A DNA stretch of 64,000 nt from Plectrocnemia conspersa (lineage: Eukaryota > Arthropoda > Insecta > Trichoptera > Polycentropodidae), in contig VTFK01000191.1 of NCBI GenBank assembly GCA_009617715.1, forward strand, positions 868,001 to 932,000, read 5' to 3'. Numbering within the stretch: position 1 is the stretch's first letter; the number at the start of each line of letters is the position of its first letter. This document shows, in pieces, positions 51,666-64,000 of the stretch. A program made the translations under genes and the position numbers. The notes under the pieces are model-generated. The model ran no database searches, had not been told where the DNA came from, and saw only the letters and a list, made by a program, of their open reading frames with translations.

Positions 51666-52187
51666 TTACATATTTAATAGTGTTGCACAATAATTAAAAT
51701 GGGGCAATATTATACTATTGTAAATTATTTTTTTTGTATTTATACTTAATATATTTCTTAATCTAGATAATAAACCTATTTTTCTACTATTTTTTTTTAA
51801 TATGTAATTACAATGTTCTTTAAAATTTAATTTTGTATCAACAATTACTCCTAAATATTTTATATTATCCACTATTTCTATACTAGAGTTATATATTACT
51901 ATTTTGGTACTATTATCTAACACATTTTTATAATTAATAAACATACATTTAGTTTTATTCTCATTTAATTTAAGTACATTATTCTTTAACCATATTTCTA
52001 ATATACTTAATTCATTATTTAAATTATTTACAATTTCTTTAATGTTATCACCTATGCAATACATTAATGTGTCATCCGCAAATAGATGAATTTTACATTT
52101 TTTTTTCACGTTATTAACTATATCATTAATATACAAAACAAATAACAATGGTCCCAATTTAGACCCTTGTGGTACTCCATAAGACAC
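51666..52187 (-). pseudogene. LINE reverse transcriptase, core with FADD motif, fragment
   Basis: This is the palm part of the LINE reverse transcriptase, which in an active element copies element RNA into DNA at the target site. Motifs in order: VPQGSKLGPLLFVLYINDI (residues 5-23), catalytic FADDTLMY (36-43, both Asp kept), then a thumb-like region with LNENKTKCMF and IKYLGVIVDTKLNF, and an HFNYCATLL end. The catalytic residues are intact, yet the frame is cut off by shifts on both sides: 52187 and 52309 are in different frames, and 51619 is in a third. Ile/Asn/Lys-rich codon use mirrors the A+T-rich genome, suggesting a long-resident family. Confidence 0.88.
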
Positions 52188-52308
52188 TAATTTCTCTTCA
52201 GAATATACATTATTTATTTTAACTTTTTTGTTTTCTTTTATATAAGTAATTATTAAACCATCTTAAAACTATATCACTTATACCTATACTCTCCAATTTC
52301 TTTTAACA

Positions 52309-52712
52309 TTATTTTTTTCTGTCTATTGTTTCGAAGGCTCTCTTGAAATCCAAGAAAACTGCTCCAATGATTTTGTTTGTATCCTTAGCCAACAGCCAAT
52401 CATTTATAACTACTTGTAATGCAGTTTCAGTGGAATGCTTTTCTCTGAATCCCGATTGTTGTTCACATATTATGTTTTGAGAAGTAATAAATTCCTTTAA
52501 TTGTTTGATTACTACTTCTTTATTATTTTTTTTTCTATACACGGTAGCATGTTGATTGGTCTCATTTCTTCAACTTTTTTTTTTACTATTTTTTTTATTT
52601 TAGGTATAGGTACAATAGTAGCAATCTTTAAATTTTCAGGCATTTCTCCTAAGGAGAGTGCTTTATTTATTAAATAATTTAATTTAGTTCCTATTATTTC
52701 CCATGTTTCTTT
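52309..52712 (-). pseudogene. LINE reverse transcriptase, N-terminal part (fingers and motif A), fragment
   Basis: Motifs: QSGFREKHSTETAL and VFLDFKRAFETID (catalytic Asp of motif A kept). Above 52542, in another frame, the sequence continues upstream with an ENLKIATIVPIPK-like segment and RPINMLP, both standard for the start of a LINE RT domain. Similarity fades near 52725, marking the 5' truncation. Several frame breaks make it a pseudogene. Confidence 0.82.
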
Positions 52713-52725
52713 AATTATTTTAAAT

Positions 52726-55700
52726 TACTAAATTTTAAATAAATACTTTAATTACTAAATTAATATTATATATATATGTATATAAGAAGGCAGCTAATTA
52801 GCAGCTTACAAAAATTTACTTTAAGTTTTGCCTGTGTATTTTATTTATTTTCTTTGTAAAAAATAAACTGTTTATGGTAATAAAAATGTTGTTATGTATG
52901 TATTTGCAAAATAGTGTTGCGAATTTCAAAAATAAATAAAATACGTTTAAGATAAAAAAGCGTATTTTCAAGGATTAATAAACTTAATTAATAATGTCAA
53001 TAATTATATAGCACAGTAATCAAACAATGCTGCGTAAGTTGAGTGTCAAAAAATAAGCAGGCGCGAGAAAACTAAGACATTGAAACACAAAAGAAACTCG
53101 TACCTAGGTTTATTAAATGCATTAATATCGGTTGTAATTATGCTGAAGTATAATTGAAGGTATTTTAGGGATTAGTGCCATATGGTGTGATTTTTGCAGT
53201 TCATTGTACAAACAATACGATTTACCAAGAATGTGTACAGAAAAAAATATAAAGAATAGAGCTAATCAAATTAGAATCAAATCCTACATTTTGTGGTAAA
53301 AACTAATTTAAGGTCTAAACGTAGGCGATCGTCTGATAATTACGTAAATGTATAGAATAATTCTTGTGGGCGTGTGTCTAGAAATTTATAAAGCTTGTGT
53401 GTTAAAATTCTCTGATTATTGATGATAACAAATGTTTTTTCAAAGTTTCATTATCTATTGTGCAGTTCTAAGCATCCTGTTCATTACTAATGTTTATTAA
53501 CTATTTTTAATTTGCATGACTTTTAGATTTTGTTGTTAGAACCCTTACAATACATTGAAAAATCAATACTAAAATAGAAATATTTTCTGGGCATTATATC
53601 GTTTCTTTCCGTAAGAAAATATATTATTTATCAAAAATTGTATCTTAGATTATATCAACTGTTTTAAACACCAATTAACATGTAAAGTAGAAATATTACA
53701 GTAATAAAATTAACATATTCGCATTATTTATATCATAAAAATTAAAAAAATACGCACACACACCTTCGAATATAATTCATAATTTTATATATATAAATAA
53801 AATTTCACGCACAAGGTCATAAAACCATACAGAAAACGCCATAAAATTCGCTTTACTCGTTTGCATATTTAATACTTGCTATAAATTCTACGATTATGAT
53901 ATATATATATATATAACAATTTGCAATAAAAAGCACTAGGTGTTGACAATAACCTTCCATGGATAAATTCACTGTTTATTTTTTCATTATTAAAATAGAT
54001 ACCTGAATACTATGGTTATGAGATCGGGTTATTTTAGTGTTACAAGCTAATAATGTATAATTTCAGTAAAGGTTATAGGTTAATAAGTCAAGGTGTCAGG
54101 TGAACATTTGGATACAATAACACTATTATAGTTTTGTATTGTATTTTTTTAAGAATAACAATATAACCTAACGGCCAAATGAAACACCCATATATTCTGA
54201 AGCATTTGATATATAATACATCCTTTGTAATGTTTCACCCGAAACTCCGATTAGCTTTGTTAAATATCATTGAGATTGTTTTACCTATAATGACAATATA
54301 TATATTTGTAGTTACTAGCTTTCGCAATTAAAAAAATGTTTTTTAATATTAGTTAAAAAAACTTGATTTATTATTATTATTTTTATTTTGTTAATAATTT
54401 ATTATATGACACATAAAAGTTTTAATTCAAGTTAATGTTAATAAATTTAATCATTTATCTAATTAACAATAAAATTAACGAAAAAGTAAATCGTTCTCCT
54501 GTAATAAATTCGAAATTAAAAATAGAAAACGCCGTATACTACTTTTCTTTTGAGATACATTTATAATTTGATACATAGTTTTCTAAGTTCAGATGAGTTT
54601 AAATCGCATTTTAAACTTTCTAATCATTATTATTAACTTGATTATTTTAGGGAAATGTATTTATAAATAGTTTTAAAAATATATTGAATATCCTTAATAA
54701 CAAAATACATAATATGTAAACATTTACAAACTTATTTACCAAATTAATAATTATTTATTTAATAAATTTGTATTAATTGGTTAACAATATTGTATAAATC
54801 ATTAAATTAATGCCTACCATTTAATCTCTTGCAGATATTATCTTTTAAATTATACAACTACACATAAAACATAAAATAAATATTTTACATTTTGTGTTTT
54901 ATTGCTAGTAGTTTAGTTTCGGTTGTAACATCAATGCATTTCATATTTTTAAAATAATGCTGAACTCACTGGGGAATTATTTTATTTTCCATATAATAAA
55001 TTATAAGACTTCCCAGTACTAACGTATTTTACAATGAATTCCTTCCTTATTTGCATATATGTTTCATAAATTTAATAAGCAAACATTGCCCTCATGCATA
55101 AATATTCTCTTATATCTGTAATGCACTGTACTTCCACAAAATTTTATTACATCTGTATGTATACATATATTCCTGTTAATATTTTAAATTCAAACGTTGT
55201 ATTTATAAACTTTTATAAAATATAATAATAGCACTTTTAGAAAAGCAAAGCTAGTTTATCTGTCACTATGACTTCTTTACTAGTATGCAGGAAAATAAAA
55301 TAAATAAGAATATGTCTATATATTACATTTATTTTTAAATAAATCATTTTAACTTTTTAACAAATTAATTTACTTCCTAAATAGTGTGGGAATAGATTAA
55401 CAGCTTGTAAGAAATTATAGTGTAAATAATAAAGAATGATAATAGAAGAATCAACAGCATAAGTGAAGTGGCTATTACTATCTAGTGAATGCGCTGTTGA
55501 TACTGAATTGGAGCAATGCGACAAAGCCCCTGCGACAATGAAAATTGATCCAATAAATTTTAATAAGACTATTGCGCATGCAGATAGTGTCTGCACATAA
55601 AGATAAATGTATTAACCGTAAAAAAACTACTGGGAACAGAAAAAAATTCAGGATAATTATATGGGAAAAATAAATTATTATTGATTAGATTAAATAAATT

Positions 55701-56439
55701 TTGGAACGTTTTTTAGAATAAATTTATTTTATTTATTACAGCTATTTATATGGGTTTTTTATACAAAATAATAACAATATTTCAGATGAAAGAATATTAC
55801 AATTAAAATAAATTTTAATTGCGCGGAATTTATTTGTCCACTTAGTCATAATATTAAAAAAAATACTGAGAATGGAGACGTTTGTGTCCCCTCTTAGTTT
55901 TACTTATGGCAAAATTAATCAATCTGCTTTTTAAGAATCATTTTATCATTTCTTTGCAAATATGCAAAGATGAATAAATTCAATTAAAAACAAGATTCAT
56001 TCATTGAAAATCTCAATATGTCAACCGAAATGAAGGGTATTCAATAAAGATATATAAAAAAAATCTTGTTTTTTTTTGACAAGCAGTTTAAACTGAGTAT
56101 TTAATAATTTTACACTAATTATGTTTGTGAATATTTACTCGTAGTTTTACATATCCATATCATTCACAAATAATTATAGAAAAAAAACTTCACTACTAGA
56201 GAAACGCCCTGAGCAAACTTCATTTAAGAACTCCAGCACATCACCTTTTTAGTATAAGCGCATTAATTAAAGCTGATAGTTGCAGGTATAATTTATTTCG
56301 AATTATTTAATTGCATAATATTAAAAAAATATCTCAGTGTGCTAAATTATTTATTTACATCTAGCATTCAAAGACTCATGCTCATTTTTATTTTATAAAC
56401 TATTAAACTGTTCTTTACTGGTTTTCGCGTAAACTGAAC
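52726..56439. other. A+T-rich intron-like DNA, nothing specific seen
   Basis: No gene or transposon terminus was recognised. The open frame at 55357-55596 (minus) starts from a non-ATG region and shows no domain. Confidence 0.4.
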
Positions 56440-57980
56440 TGTTTGTAAATCGTTTTACTTCTCAAAAATTTCTTCAAACGTGATGTAAATTTTAAATATG
56501 ACAAGTTTAATGCATTCGATGCACGTCTCAATCCGAAACAGCGTCTCAACAGATGGCTAATTTTCTTTACGGTATAGATGCTATCCATTCCATTCCAGAC
56601 GCCACTTCGTTTGAGGTCAACCAACGGCACCCTCTATCGGCTGGAACCCCTTCGAAGCCCCACCAAATTGAGTTTCAGCAATTAACGAAAACAAATTACA
56701 CGTACTCGCGCTGCACGCCAAATTTCTCGCGCGCGCTTAATTGCGTTTACATAATGAATTAATTCCGATTCTTTGATGTTATTATTGTCGTGACGACAAA
56801 GCTCTAATCGTTATTAATTCGTCCCTAGGGCCGTATTACATTCGTGGGTCTGTGACAGCGGCTCTCAAACTGTGCGCAGCATGTCTCAACAAGTATGCCT
56901 ATTCTTGACATATAAAAAATTGCTAATGAAACAGCAGGCATTGATAAACATGTAAAAACATTCCTTAAATGTTTATTTTACTTATTTATAGCATAGCAAA
57001 GCCCATATTAGACGTGATTTTTTTATTTGTATCGAATCTGAGAGATTGATTGAATATTTTATTTTTATTACAAATCTTGTTAATATAATTTTACAGATTT
57101 TTCCAATGCGTCACGACGGACGTCACTCATGATTTTTGTAAGAAAAAACGCTAAAAATGGACTAGTCGGTCGACGAGGAACTATTTTTGCTGACCTACCT
57201 GATATCATGCCCTCGATTTACGATCGCACGTTCATATTCATCACACACTTAAGCCTGAGATATAACTTATTGATGTTTATCAATATGCGGAATTGCCATC
57301 AGCACAAGAGATGTTACGAAACTGTTGACCTATTTGATTTACAGTAACTTGCTCTCCACCTGAACGACACCACCACGAGAAAAAATAAACAGCTATAGCC
57401 GACTTCATGGTTAGAAACTGCATATAAAATTATTGTTCAAAAAAATCATATAAAACTGTTGTTAATATTATTTTTTGTTGATCACTACATGTTAGTCAAA
57501 TAACCTTTACAACTAACTTACGTGCATATGATCGATTTATTTATAACGCGTAGTTGTCGCGATACATCTTGTTATGTCGCCCTCTAGTATCATTACCGAT
57601 ATATATATATATATAATGTATGTACCGCTGCTGTGATCGATCATATCACACCAGTGTGACCCGACATCAATACAAATGTGTACATTTATACACAAACAAT
57701 ACATACACAAAAATGAAACAACATTCTTTGATTGCCCGAGAAAATCCTCGTTAAATCCTTTACTAAAAAAACATATAAACTTTCTGCGACATAGACCCGT
57801 GTGACTTTACAACTTATTCGTAAGCGAATCGGTTAATTTTAACTACGTTAGTCGAACAAGCGCACGTTAATTTAATTTATTCCGACAATTAAACAACCGA
57901 CAAGCGTGTAACAAACGGCTTAAGCGCACGTAACGCAAAATGCATTAGGTTAATTAACAATTAACGCGTGGTTTCGGCTA
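56440..57980. other. Mixed-composition region with G+C-richer patches
   Basis: Patches at about 56440-56760, 56800-56890, 57100-57370 and 57830-57975 are less A+T-rich. Frames at 56553-56762 (+), 56415-56630 (-) and 57129-57347 (+, ATG start) have no recognised domain. At 56856, CAGCGGCTCTCAAACTGTGC resembles a hAT terminus, but no partner end or 8-bp duplication was found. A short (AT)n run is at 57599-57616. It could include regulatory sequence or decayed transposons. Confidence 0.35.
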
Positions 57981-59379
57981 TGATAACTTTGTGTGTGTTG
58001 TCAAAATTTAACATTATCGCGTTACAGCATAGTAACTTTTGAACTGGATGATATACTTAAGTGAACTTATTTAGGCTAATATACGTTTACAAAGTTGTAA
58101 ATAACCGTCTTAACATAAATAAGAATATTATTATTATTTTTAATAATTTTCGAATATTCATATTCCAACGAGGATTTGCTGACAGCTTTATGAATGATTC
58201 TGTCAAGATTAATTTTAATTTTAATAATAATATACTATTGTTTTTTATTTTTAAAAATCAAATTGAAGTGTTATTGTTCATATAAATATTATTGTATATG
58301 ATTTTATGAATTAGCAATATGTATTCAATATGTTCTTCTTACAGACTACATTATAAAATCTCTCACAAACATATATTTTTACACATATGTATGTAAATTA
58401 TTAAAAGAAATTGTCAAGCTTCGCAAGCTTTTTGAAATGATATTCAGCTTAAAAAAATATATGCTTATTATACATAAATATTTAATGTACAAATAATTGA
58501 TTCAACGAATGAAATATATACACCCTCAAATTATATTTCTCTCTCCGTTCCGTAATCACCTACTCTCGCTGATAGGGACATAAATTCAAGCAAATATATG
58601 AGCTCGTGTATAAAAAATAGGTATGTAATTATTTGTATAATAGGAACATACTAAAAATTACGTTAGTGCTTAGTCATTTATCTCTGTGAATTTTGTTAAT
58701 TCTCCATTAGCTAAGTTTGACGTTTTCGTTTACGGTGTCAGTATGTTACATGGTGACTGAGCAATTATGGAAAATGGACGATCAAAGTGGTACACAGTTT
58801 CATGGTAACATATATGTAGTGCGGCCTATGTTTAATACATAAACTTGATTCAGCGAAAATATTTTCGAAAATATAGTTTTTATTATTATAACATTTTATA
58901 TAACTTTGAAATATTTTTTATTATTTTTAATAACCAATTTGTTTTATAAAATTAAACAATATATATTAATAATGAATATTACCTTGTTTCAAATTGAGTT
59001 TATATTTAAAATATGTATATTCATTATTCGTAAATGAATATTCATTTATTTTCATGAGATTAATGTTTTTTAAATCGTTGTTTATTTTAAATAGTTTCTT
59101 AATATTTTAAATATAAATGTTTTAAAATTAATAACGAAGTACCGGTTAAAACAATTATAAAATTACCGAGAGACTTGAAAGTAATAATAATTAAAATTAA
59201 ATAAATAATACATGAACCTAAACAAAAGAATACTTAATTATGTTTTAACTATTTAATACTCACTAAAGCTACTTTAGTCAATTATTATATAATCCTAACG
59301 TGTTTATTTTGGAGATAAGAACATATTTTCTAAACAACTTATTTCGCCGCAAATAGTAAAAATGTACTCTGTCTGACTC
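57981..59379. other. A+T-rich intron-like DNA, nothing specific seen
   Basis: Dense stops. A low-complexity Asn/Phe/Ile frame at 58061-58285 is compositional. Confidence 0.4.
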
Positions 59380-59790
59380 TCCTTATCAAAGTCCGGGCTT
59401 ATACATATATATAAGGTTTGCTGCCAATTGCATATGTGCAAAGATCTTCCAGCAAATCGCTGCAGTCGCCTCATAGAAAGACGAAATAAGTATACGCCTT
59501 TAGAAAGCAACGTTTGCTCGTCCAAGGTCATATTGTATTTTCGGAAATGTCACGGATGTCGTAATTTATGATATGCGTTACCGTTTAGCCACAAAGGATT
59601 TTTTTAACGACTGAGAATATTTACTGTAAACTCAATGTCTGTGCGGTCCCCCAAATCCTTTACGCTATTATATTGTTTGTGTTCATTGTTAATGAATAAT
59701 CGTTTTTGGTCACAGTTATTAACGCGAGCTTAGGGGTTGAGACAATGACCCTTTTGAACGTGGTCATCTGTATGTGATCGCTACACTTTT
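59380..59790 (-). repeat. Unidentified dispersed repeat, copy 2
   Basis: A diverged partner of 48750-49160. It shares the near-identical 27-nt stretch (59481-59507), the GTCACAGTTATTAACGCGAG phrase (59709-59728) and the minus-strand peptide pattern LSKGVYL.R.S..R.Q, then LH.C.W. Nucleotide identity outside these blocks is low, so the shared peptide pattern may mean the ancestor was coding. Confidence 0.55.
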
Positions 59791-60987
59791 TTTACTGAAA
59801 AACTTTAAAATACTATTCGGATAAATATCATTAATTGTATAGTATCTATAACATCAGTTAATTTATCAAATTGTTAGGAAAAGCTTAAAATGTATTTATG
59901 CCTTTTTTTAGTTGACGCATTGAACAAGCAATATTATTTTAAACATTATCTGGTTTAACATTGTAATCTAAACTTTGAGTTGCACATAAACAAATAATTG
60001 GCGTCACAACGCCGAGTAGGGTGACGGCTTTGTTTTTTTATAATTTCAAGTGTCAGCAAGTAAACACACTGAATATGTAAGTGTATTGTGTGTGTTTTAA
60101 AGGCATTTTTAAAGCAAAAATTAAATACCAACAATGGCCGAATTGTCTTTAAAACACAAATGGAAATAGTGTTTCAAAATAATTTGGAAAGAATAATATT
60201 TTGTTAAGCCAAAAAAAATGTTTTGGCAGCTTGCTTGATTTGTCTTGAGAATGTTGTATAAAAAAATATACCATTTTTCCTTCACCATCCCACAAAACAA
60301 AAATCATTTATTGACATTTATCCTCTCGCGCTTTTAAGCAACGAAAAGTTACTTTGCTTTAAGAAGTCATTGCAACTACAATAAATTATTATGACAGTGG
60401 CGATATCACAAGATGTAGGAAATAAAAGCATCATATGGAATTTGTTACATACTCGATAAGCCTAAGAAGCCATTTACAGAAATTATAAAATATTTTTTTT
60501 TTAATGCTTCCAAATGTTATCATAAATTAAAAAGTGCAGCTCTGTGATTCTATCTGAGTTCTAACGCAATATATTTAAAAAAGCAAAAATAAATTGTTAA
60601 TAAAATTAAAGACTTACAACAAAGACAGCAAGTAAGAGACAATGACGATGTATTTACTTATAAATTCCATGAAAGTGTTATGGTCTTTGACATATCATTT
60701 ATAATTGTATATAAATAAATAAAATGTATAAAGAAGTGAATAAATATTTTTTAGAATATTTTTTTAAGGCCAACAACGTTTTGCTACATAAATTTTAGAA
60801 TTTTTTTCAGAGGAACAATGAATAACTCTTTGCAACAAAATCGATTTAAATTGTTTAACTTAAATATTTCACCTATAATTTTATATTTAAACAGGTCAAA
60901 TATTTTAGAATAGGTTAGGTTCGGTAATACCAAAAAAATATCAAATACTTTATTACTTTTTTTATTTGATACATTTGGTATAGAGGA
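59791..60987. other. A+T-rich intron-like DNA, nothing specific seen
   Basis: No reading frame or repeat of note apart from the approach to the AT microsatellite at 60988. Confidence 0.4.
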
Positions 60988-61158
<171 letters not shown>

Positions 61159-64000
61159 TTACAGTTTTAAAACACTTAATAAAAATCAAGTATATATTCA
61201 GTTATTAAAAAATGAATGTTTAGCTATCTTAGACAAATCTTTTATTTTCCTGAGAATTTTTTTTAATATTTGCTTACGAGAATTTTGTTTTTTTATTTAT
61301 TTAAACTTGTTATATTAAAAATCTTAATTATGTTTTCTCTCTACGTGGTAATATTATGTCTACATTGTTTTCGTTCAACTTATGACTTAACTAAAAATAT
61401 TTTTTTAAATTACTTTTCACAATTATTTGTTATATTTGTTTATTAATTTAATTAATGTTCGTGCGCGACGCTGTTTCTAATTAAAATTAAAATTGAGTTT
61501 TATACATAAACACATCGTTTTACTTAATAAAAGAAAATAAACATGTCTAAGTATTTTTTATATTTATGTAAGCCATCTGCCCCCAGCGGTAGCTTGCAAT
61601 TAAATGCAGATTCGCAGTGAAAGGTTTATTAGAAGAAACATGACAAAAAATTCAACATCTGGTATAAATGATCTAATATATGTGGGATCAATATATGTAT
61701 GTACGTAAACGCCAACTCGAGTATTGCATATTTACGCACGCTAAAATAATATATGGAGTTTATAAACAGCTTTAAATACATACCGTCGCGTCTTCTCTAT
61801 AAGCGACCAACGAACAAATATGCAATCAGTCAACGACTGGTTAACTACCACAATACACGGGTGAATGGTGGTATTTTAAGAATCTGACGTGGAGTAAGCG
61901 CAACAAATCAGCACAACAAATACTTTGCTTGTGTTACAGATGTTTTCAGGTTATATTTGTTAAAATAAATCGACTTTAAAAATTAAGTAAAGGTCAATTT
62001 AAAATCACGCCACGACCGGCTGGTTAAGCAGCCCTGTATGAGTATGTATATTATTTAGTGTTTTTTTATGGGGAATAAATAAATATATGTAAATATACTT
62101 CATTATTTTAGTAGCGTCTAAATTATTTTATTAGTACAATTTCGTGTTTTTAAAAGTCATATTAACTTTGTTATATTCATAGCTTTATTATAAAATATAA
62201 TACAATATTTAAACCCTATTTTTATCAATATATACATATAAAAGCAACATTTTTAATTTTGTTAATTTTAACTTGTAAAACATTTTTTTGCGGTATAGAA
62301 TTTATAAATTCATTGTAGCTCAAAGAATTGTGACTAGAAAATTGTTGATGAAAAATTGTGGGCGAAGAATTTTTCTAGTTCCATTTTATTTATCGCTTTG
62401 TTTCGAAAAAGTATATATAGGAGTAATACATATATTCTGGTTGTGCTTTACAAAGACAATCGTATGTTATGGTCTAATAAACTCTATATATATTTTTTTT
62501 CCAGTGCTCATCTTCTGTTAGATATTTGTATTACATTGTATATATAAATCATTGTCATTGTGATATGGTTGTACTAATAAGAAATTAAATTTAAATAAAA
62601 CTGTAGTTTAAATCAAAACTGATTTTTTTTAAATACTTGAGTATCTTTACAAATTATTTTTAAACATATTAAATATAATAGCACATCTAACTCAAACCAT
62701 ATTGTGTATATTTGTATATCATAACTACAATCAACAGAGAGTCACGTAAACTCGATATTGCCAAGTGTGATTAAGATGTTAGTCCTCGAGCTTTATTTGA
62801 CTAATAATAAATGGAACGCACGCAACTATATAAGTTTTGAAGAGCGAATAAAAATAACTCTCGAACATATACGGCAAAAACCGCATATGCCTAAACGTGT
62901 GTTTATTTTAAGAGCAGTTTGTCACATTTTTGCGTCGCAGTTACCAAATTAAGTGAAACCGCGTCCTTTTTAAATTAAGTATTTCCGTAATATAATATAA
63001 ATATAATATTACGCGTAGCTATAAGAAAATTATAACGTTGAGTAATGGCACGTTGGCAGCCTTTTAATTAAATACCAATATTATTATACAAGCTTTCGTA
63101 AACAATGCCTTAGGTCAGATAAACACAAGGTATTTTTTTATTGAGGGAAACCCAAATACAGAAAATAGATCATATTTGCATTAATATGTGACGACAGAAT
63201 CCTCCCGACGGAATATAGTATCTTATATGTATAGATATTTCACTTATAATGTATTCCACATAAGGTTTCTCAGTAACGAAACAATTGTTCAGAAATCACT
63301 TTGAAATTCTTATAACGAATTCGAATCAGGGATCAGATACGGAAAAGCGTGACATTTATATTTGACCCAGCAATATAATAAACCTGATTGGTTCGAAGAT
63401 ATGTTTGGTATTCTTTAAAGCTTTTCATTATTATGCATTAATAATATTTCGTTTGAATGTATTTGTATGGTTTTTCTTTGAACACGTTTGAGTAGTGTTT
63501 GTCTGTTAAAAATCAATTTTTTTACTAAATGTGTCGAGTTCAGAATTCCAAGTATAGGCGTTATTTTTTATTTTAACTCATGCGCCATGAGTCTTTGCTT
63601 TCTCCCATTTGGCTAATTATACACTTATATATTAAAATAATTATAACTGCAAGCGAATGGAAGTAAAAAAGTACTTTTAATATAATCTTATAAATTTTAA
63701 ACTGCTCAATATTTGATTAAAAATCTAATATTTTAAATTATCTTTTATCCCCCCTCATTCTTAAAAATCAAGTTGGGTCTCAGGAAAATCAAGCCAAGGC
63801 TGGGGAAAAGTTGCGAACGCGGCTGGAACTAGGTATAACTGAAACTTGAGTATGATTGAGGATTAGACTTAAATCTGATTATTCGAGAATTTTATTATAT
63901 ATTTTATTTGTTCGTAAGGTATTTATCTGTAGACAAATACTTTTTCGAATAACACTTATAGTAATTTTTTACTCTATGTGTTTCGAAAAAGTATCCATAA
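61159..64000. other. A+T-rich intron-like DNA to the window end
   Basis: No remaining exon of the receptor was seen. Slightly G+C-richer patches at about 61720-61870, 62760-62950 and 63760-63840 have no recognised coding content. The frame at 62758-62952 starts at a non-ATG codon and has no domain. Confidence 0.4.

Larger units (their letters stand above)
51092..52725 (-). mobile_element. 5'-truncated non-LTR retrotransposon (LINE) with (TAA)n tail
   Basis: Reading on the minus strand from about 52725, reverse-transcriptase sequence runs to about 51250. It is followed by a 3' untranslated stretch and a (TAA)n tail (plus-strand TTA repeats at 51092-51121), the typical 3' end of several LINE clades. 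The upstream part of the RT domain, the endonuclease and any ORF1 are missing, as expected from 5' truncation. The reading frame is broken at several places. The QSGFR..HSTETAL block and VPQGSKLGPLLFVLYINDI-type motif suggest the CR1/L2/jockey assemblage. The clade is not settled. No target duplication was found. Confidence 0.88.

Overview
This window looks like A+T-rich nuclear DNA from an insect. The evidence is one well-preserved exon of an insect-type allatostatin-A receptor with a canonical splice donor, very long A+T-rich non-coding DNA on both sides, long (AT)n runs, and a mixed set of animal transposable-element remnants (LINE, LTR element, hAT-type MITEs, tRNA-like SINE traces). The order cannot be fixed from the sequence. 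No bacterial-type operons, rRNA genes, intact tRNA genes or CRISPR arrays were seen.

Only one protein-coding gene can be supported. A + strand exon (acceptor at 43884-43885, start codon at 43975, donor at 44815) encodes the N-terminus and TM1 to mid-TM6 of a class A GPCR that closely matches insect allatostatin-A (galanin-like) receptors. The last third (end of TM6, TM7, C-tail) was not found downstream and probably lies beyond 64000. A G+C-rich block at about 1456-1702 ends at a strong donor (GTGAGTAA) and is a candidate non-coding first exon. If it belongs to the same gene, it implies a first intron of about 42 kb, and nearly the whole window is one gene: 5'UTR exon, giant intron, coding exon, second giant intron.

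Layout: 1-1455 A+T-rich DNA with one G+C patch; 1456-1702 candidate 5'UTR exon; 1703-43885 intron-like DNA holding a foldback at 8811-8898, AT microsatellites at 11083-11355, a palindromic element at 20336-20448, a foldback MITE family (23841-24014 and 28996-29140), a small degenerate LTR element (27581-28663), a possible Harbinger-like fragment near 29.6-29.9 kb, tRNA-like SINE traces, a degenerate tandem array at 36.3-37.3 kb and a non-coding G+C-richer island at 38.45-38.96 kb; 43886-44814 receptor exon; 44815-64000 intron-like DNA holding two copies of an unidentified diverged repeat (48.75-49.16 and 59.38-59.79 kb), a 225-bp hAT-type MITE with a perfect 8-bp target duplication (49170-49394), a 5'-truncated frameshifted LINE (51092-52725, minus strand) with a (TAA)n tail, and a long AT palindrome near 61.03-61.11 kb.

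No convincing new multi-gene system is present. The items most worth a second look are: the LTR element whose LTR contains an extra copy of its own primer-binding site; the two-copy repeat that shares a peptide-like pattern on the minus strand; the palindromic element associated with AT microsatellites; and the upstream ORF plus competing acceptors in the receptor leader.
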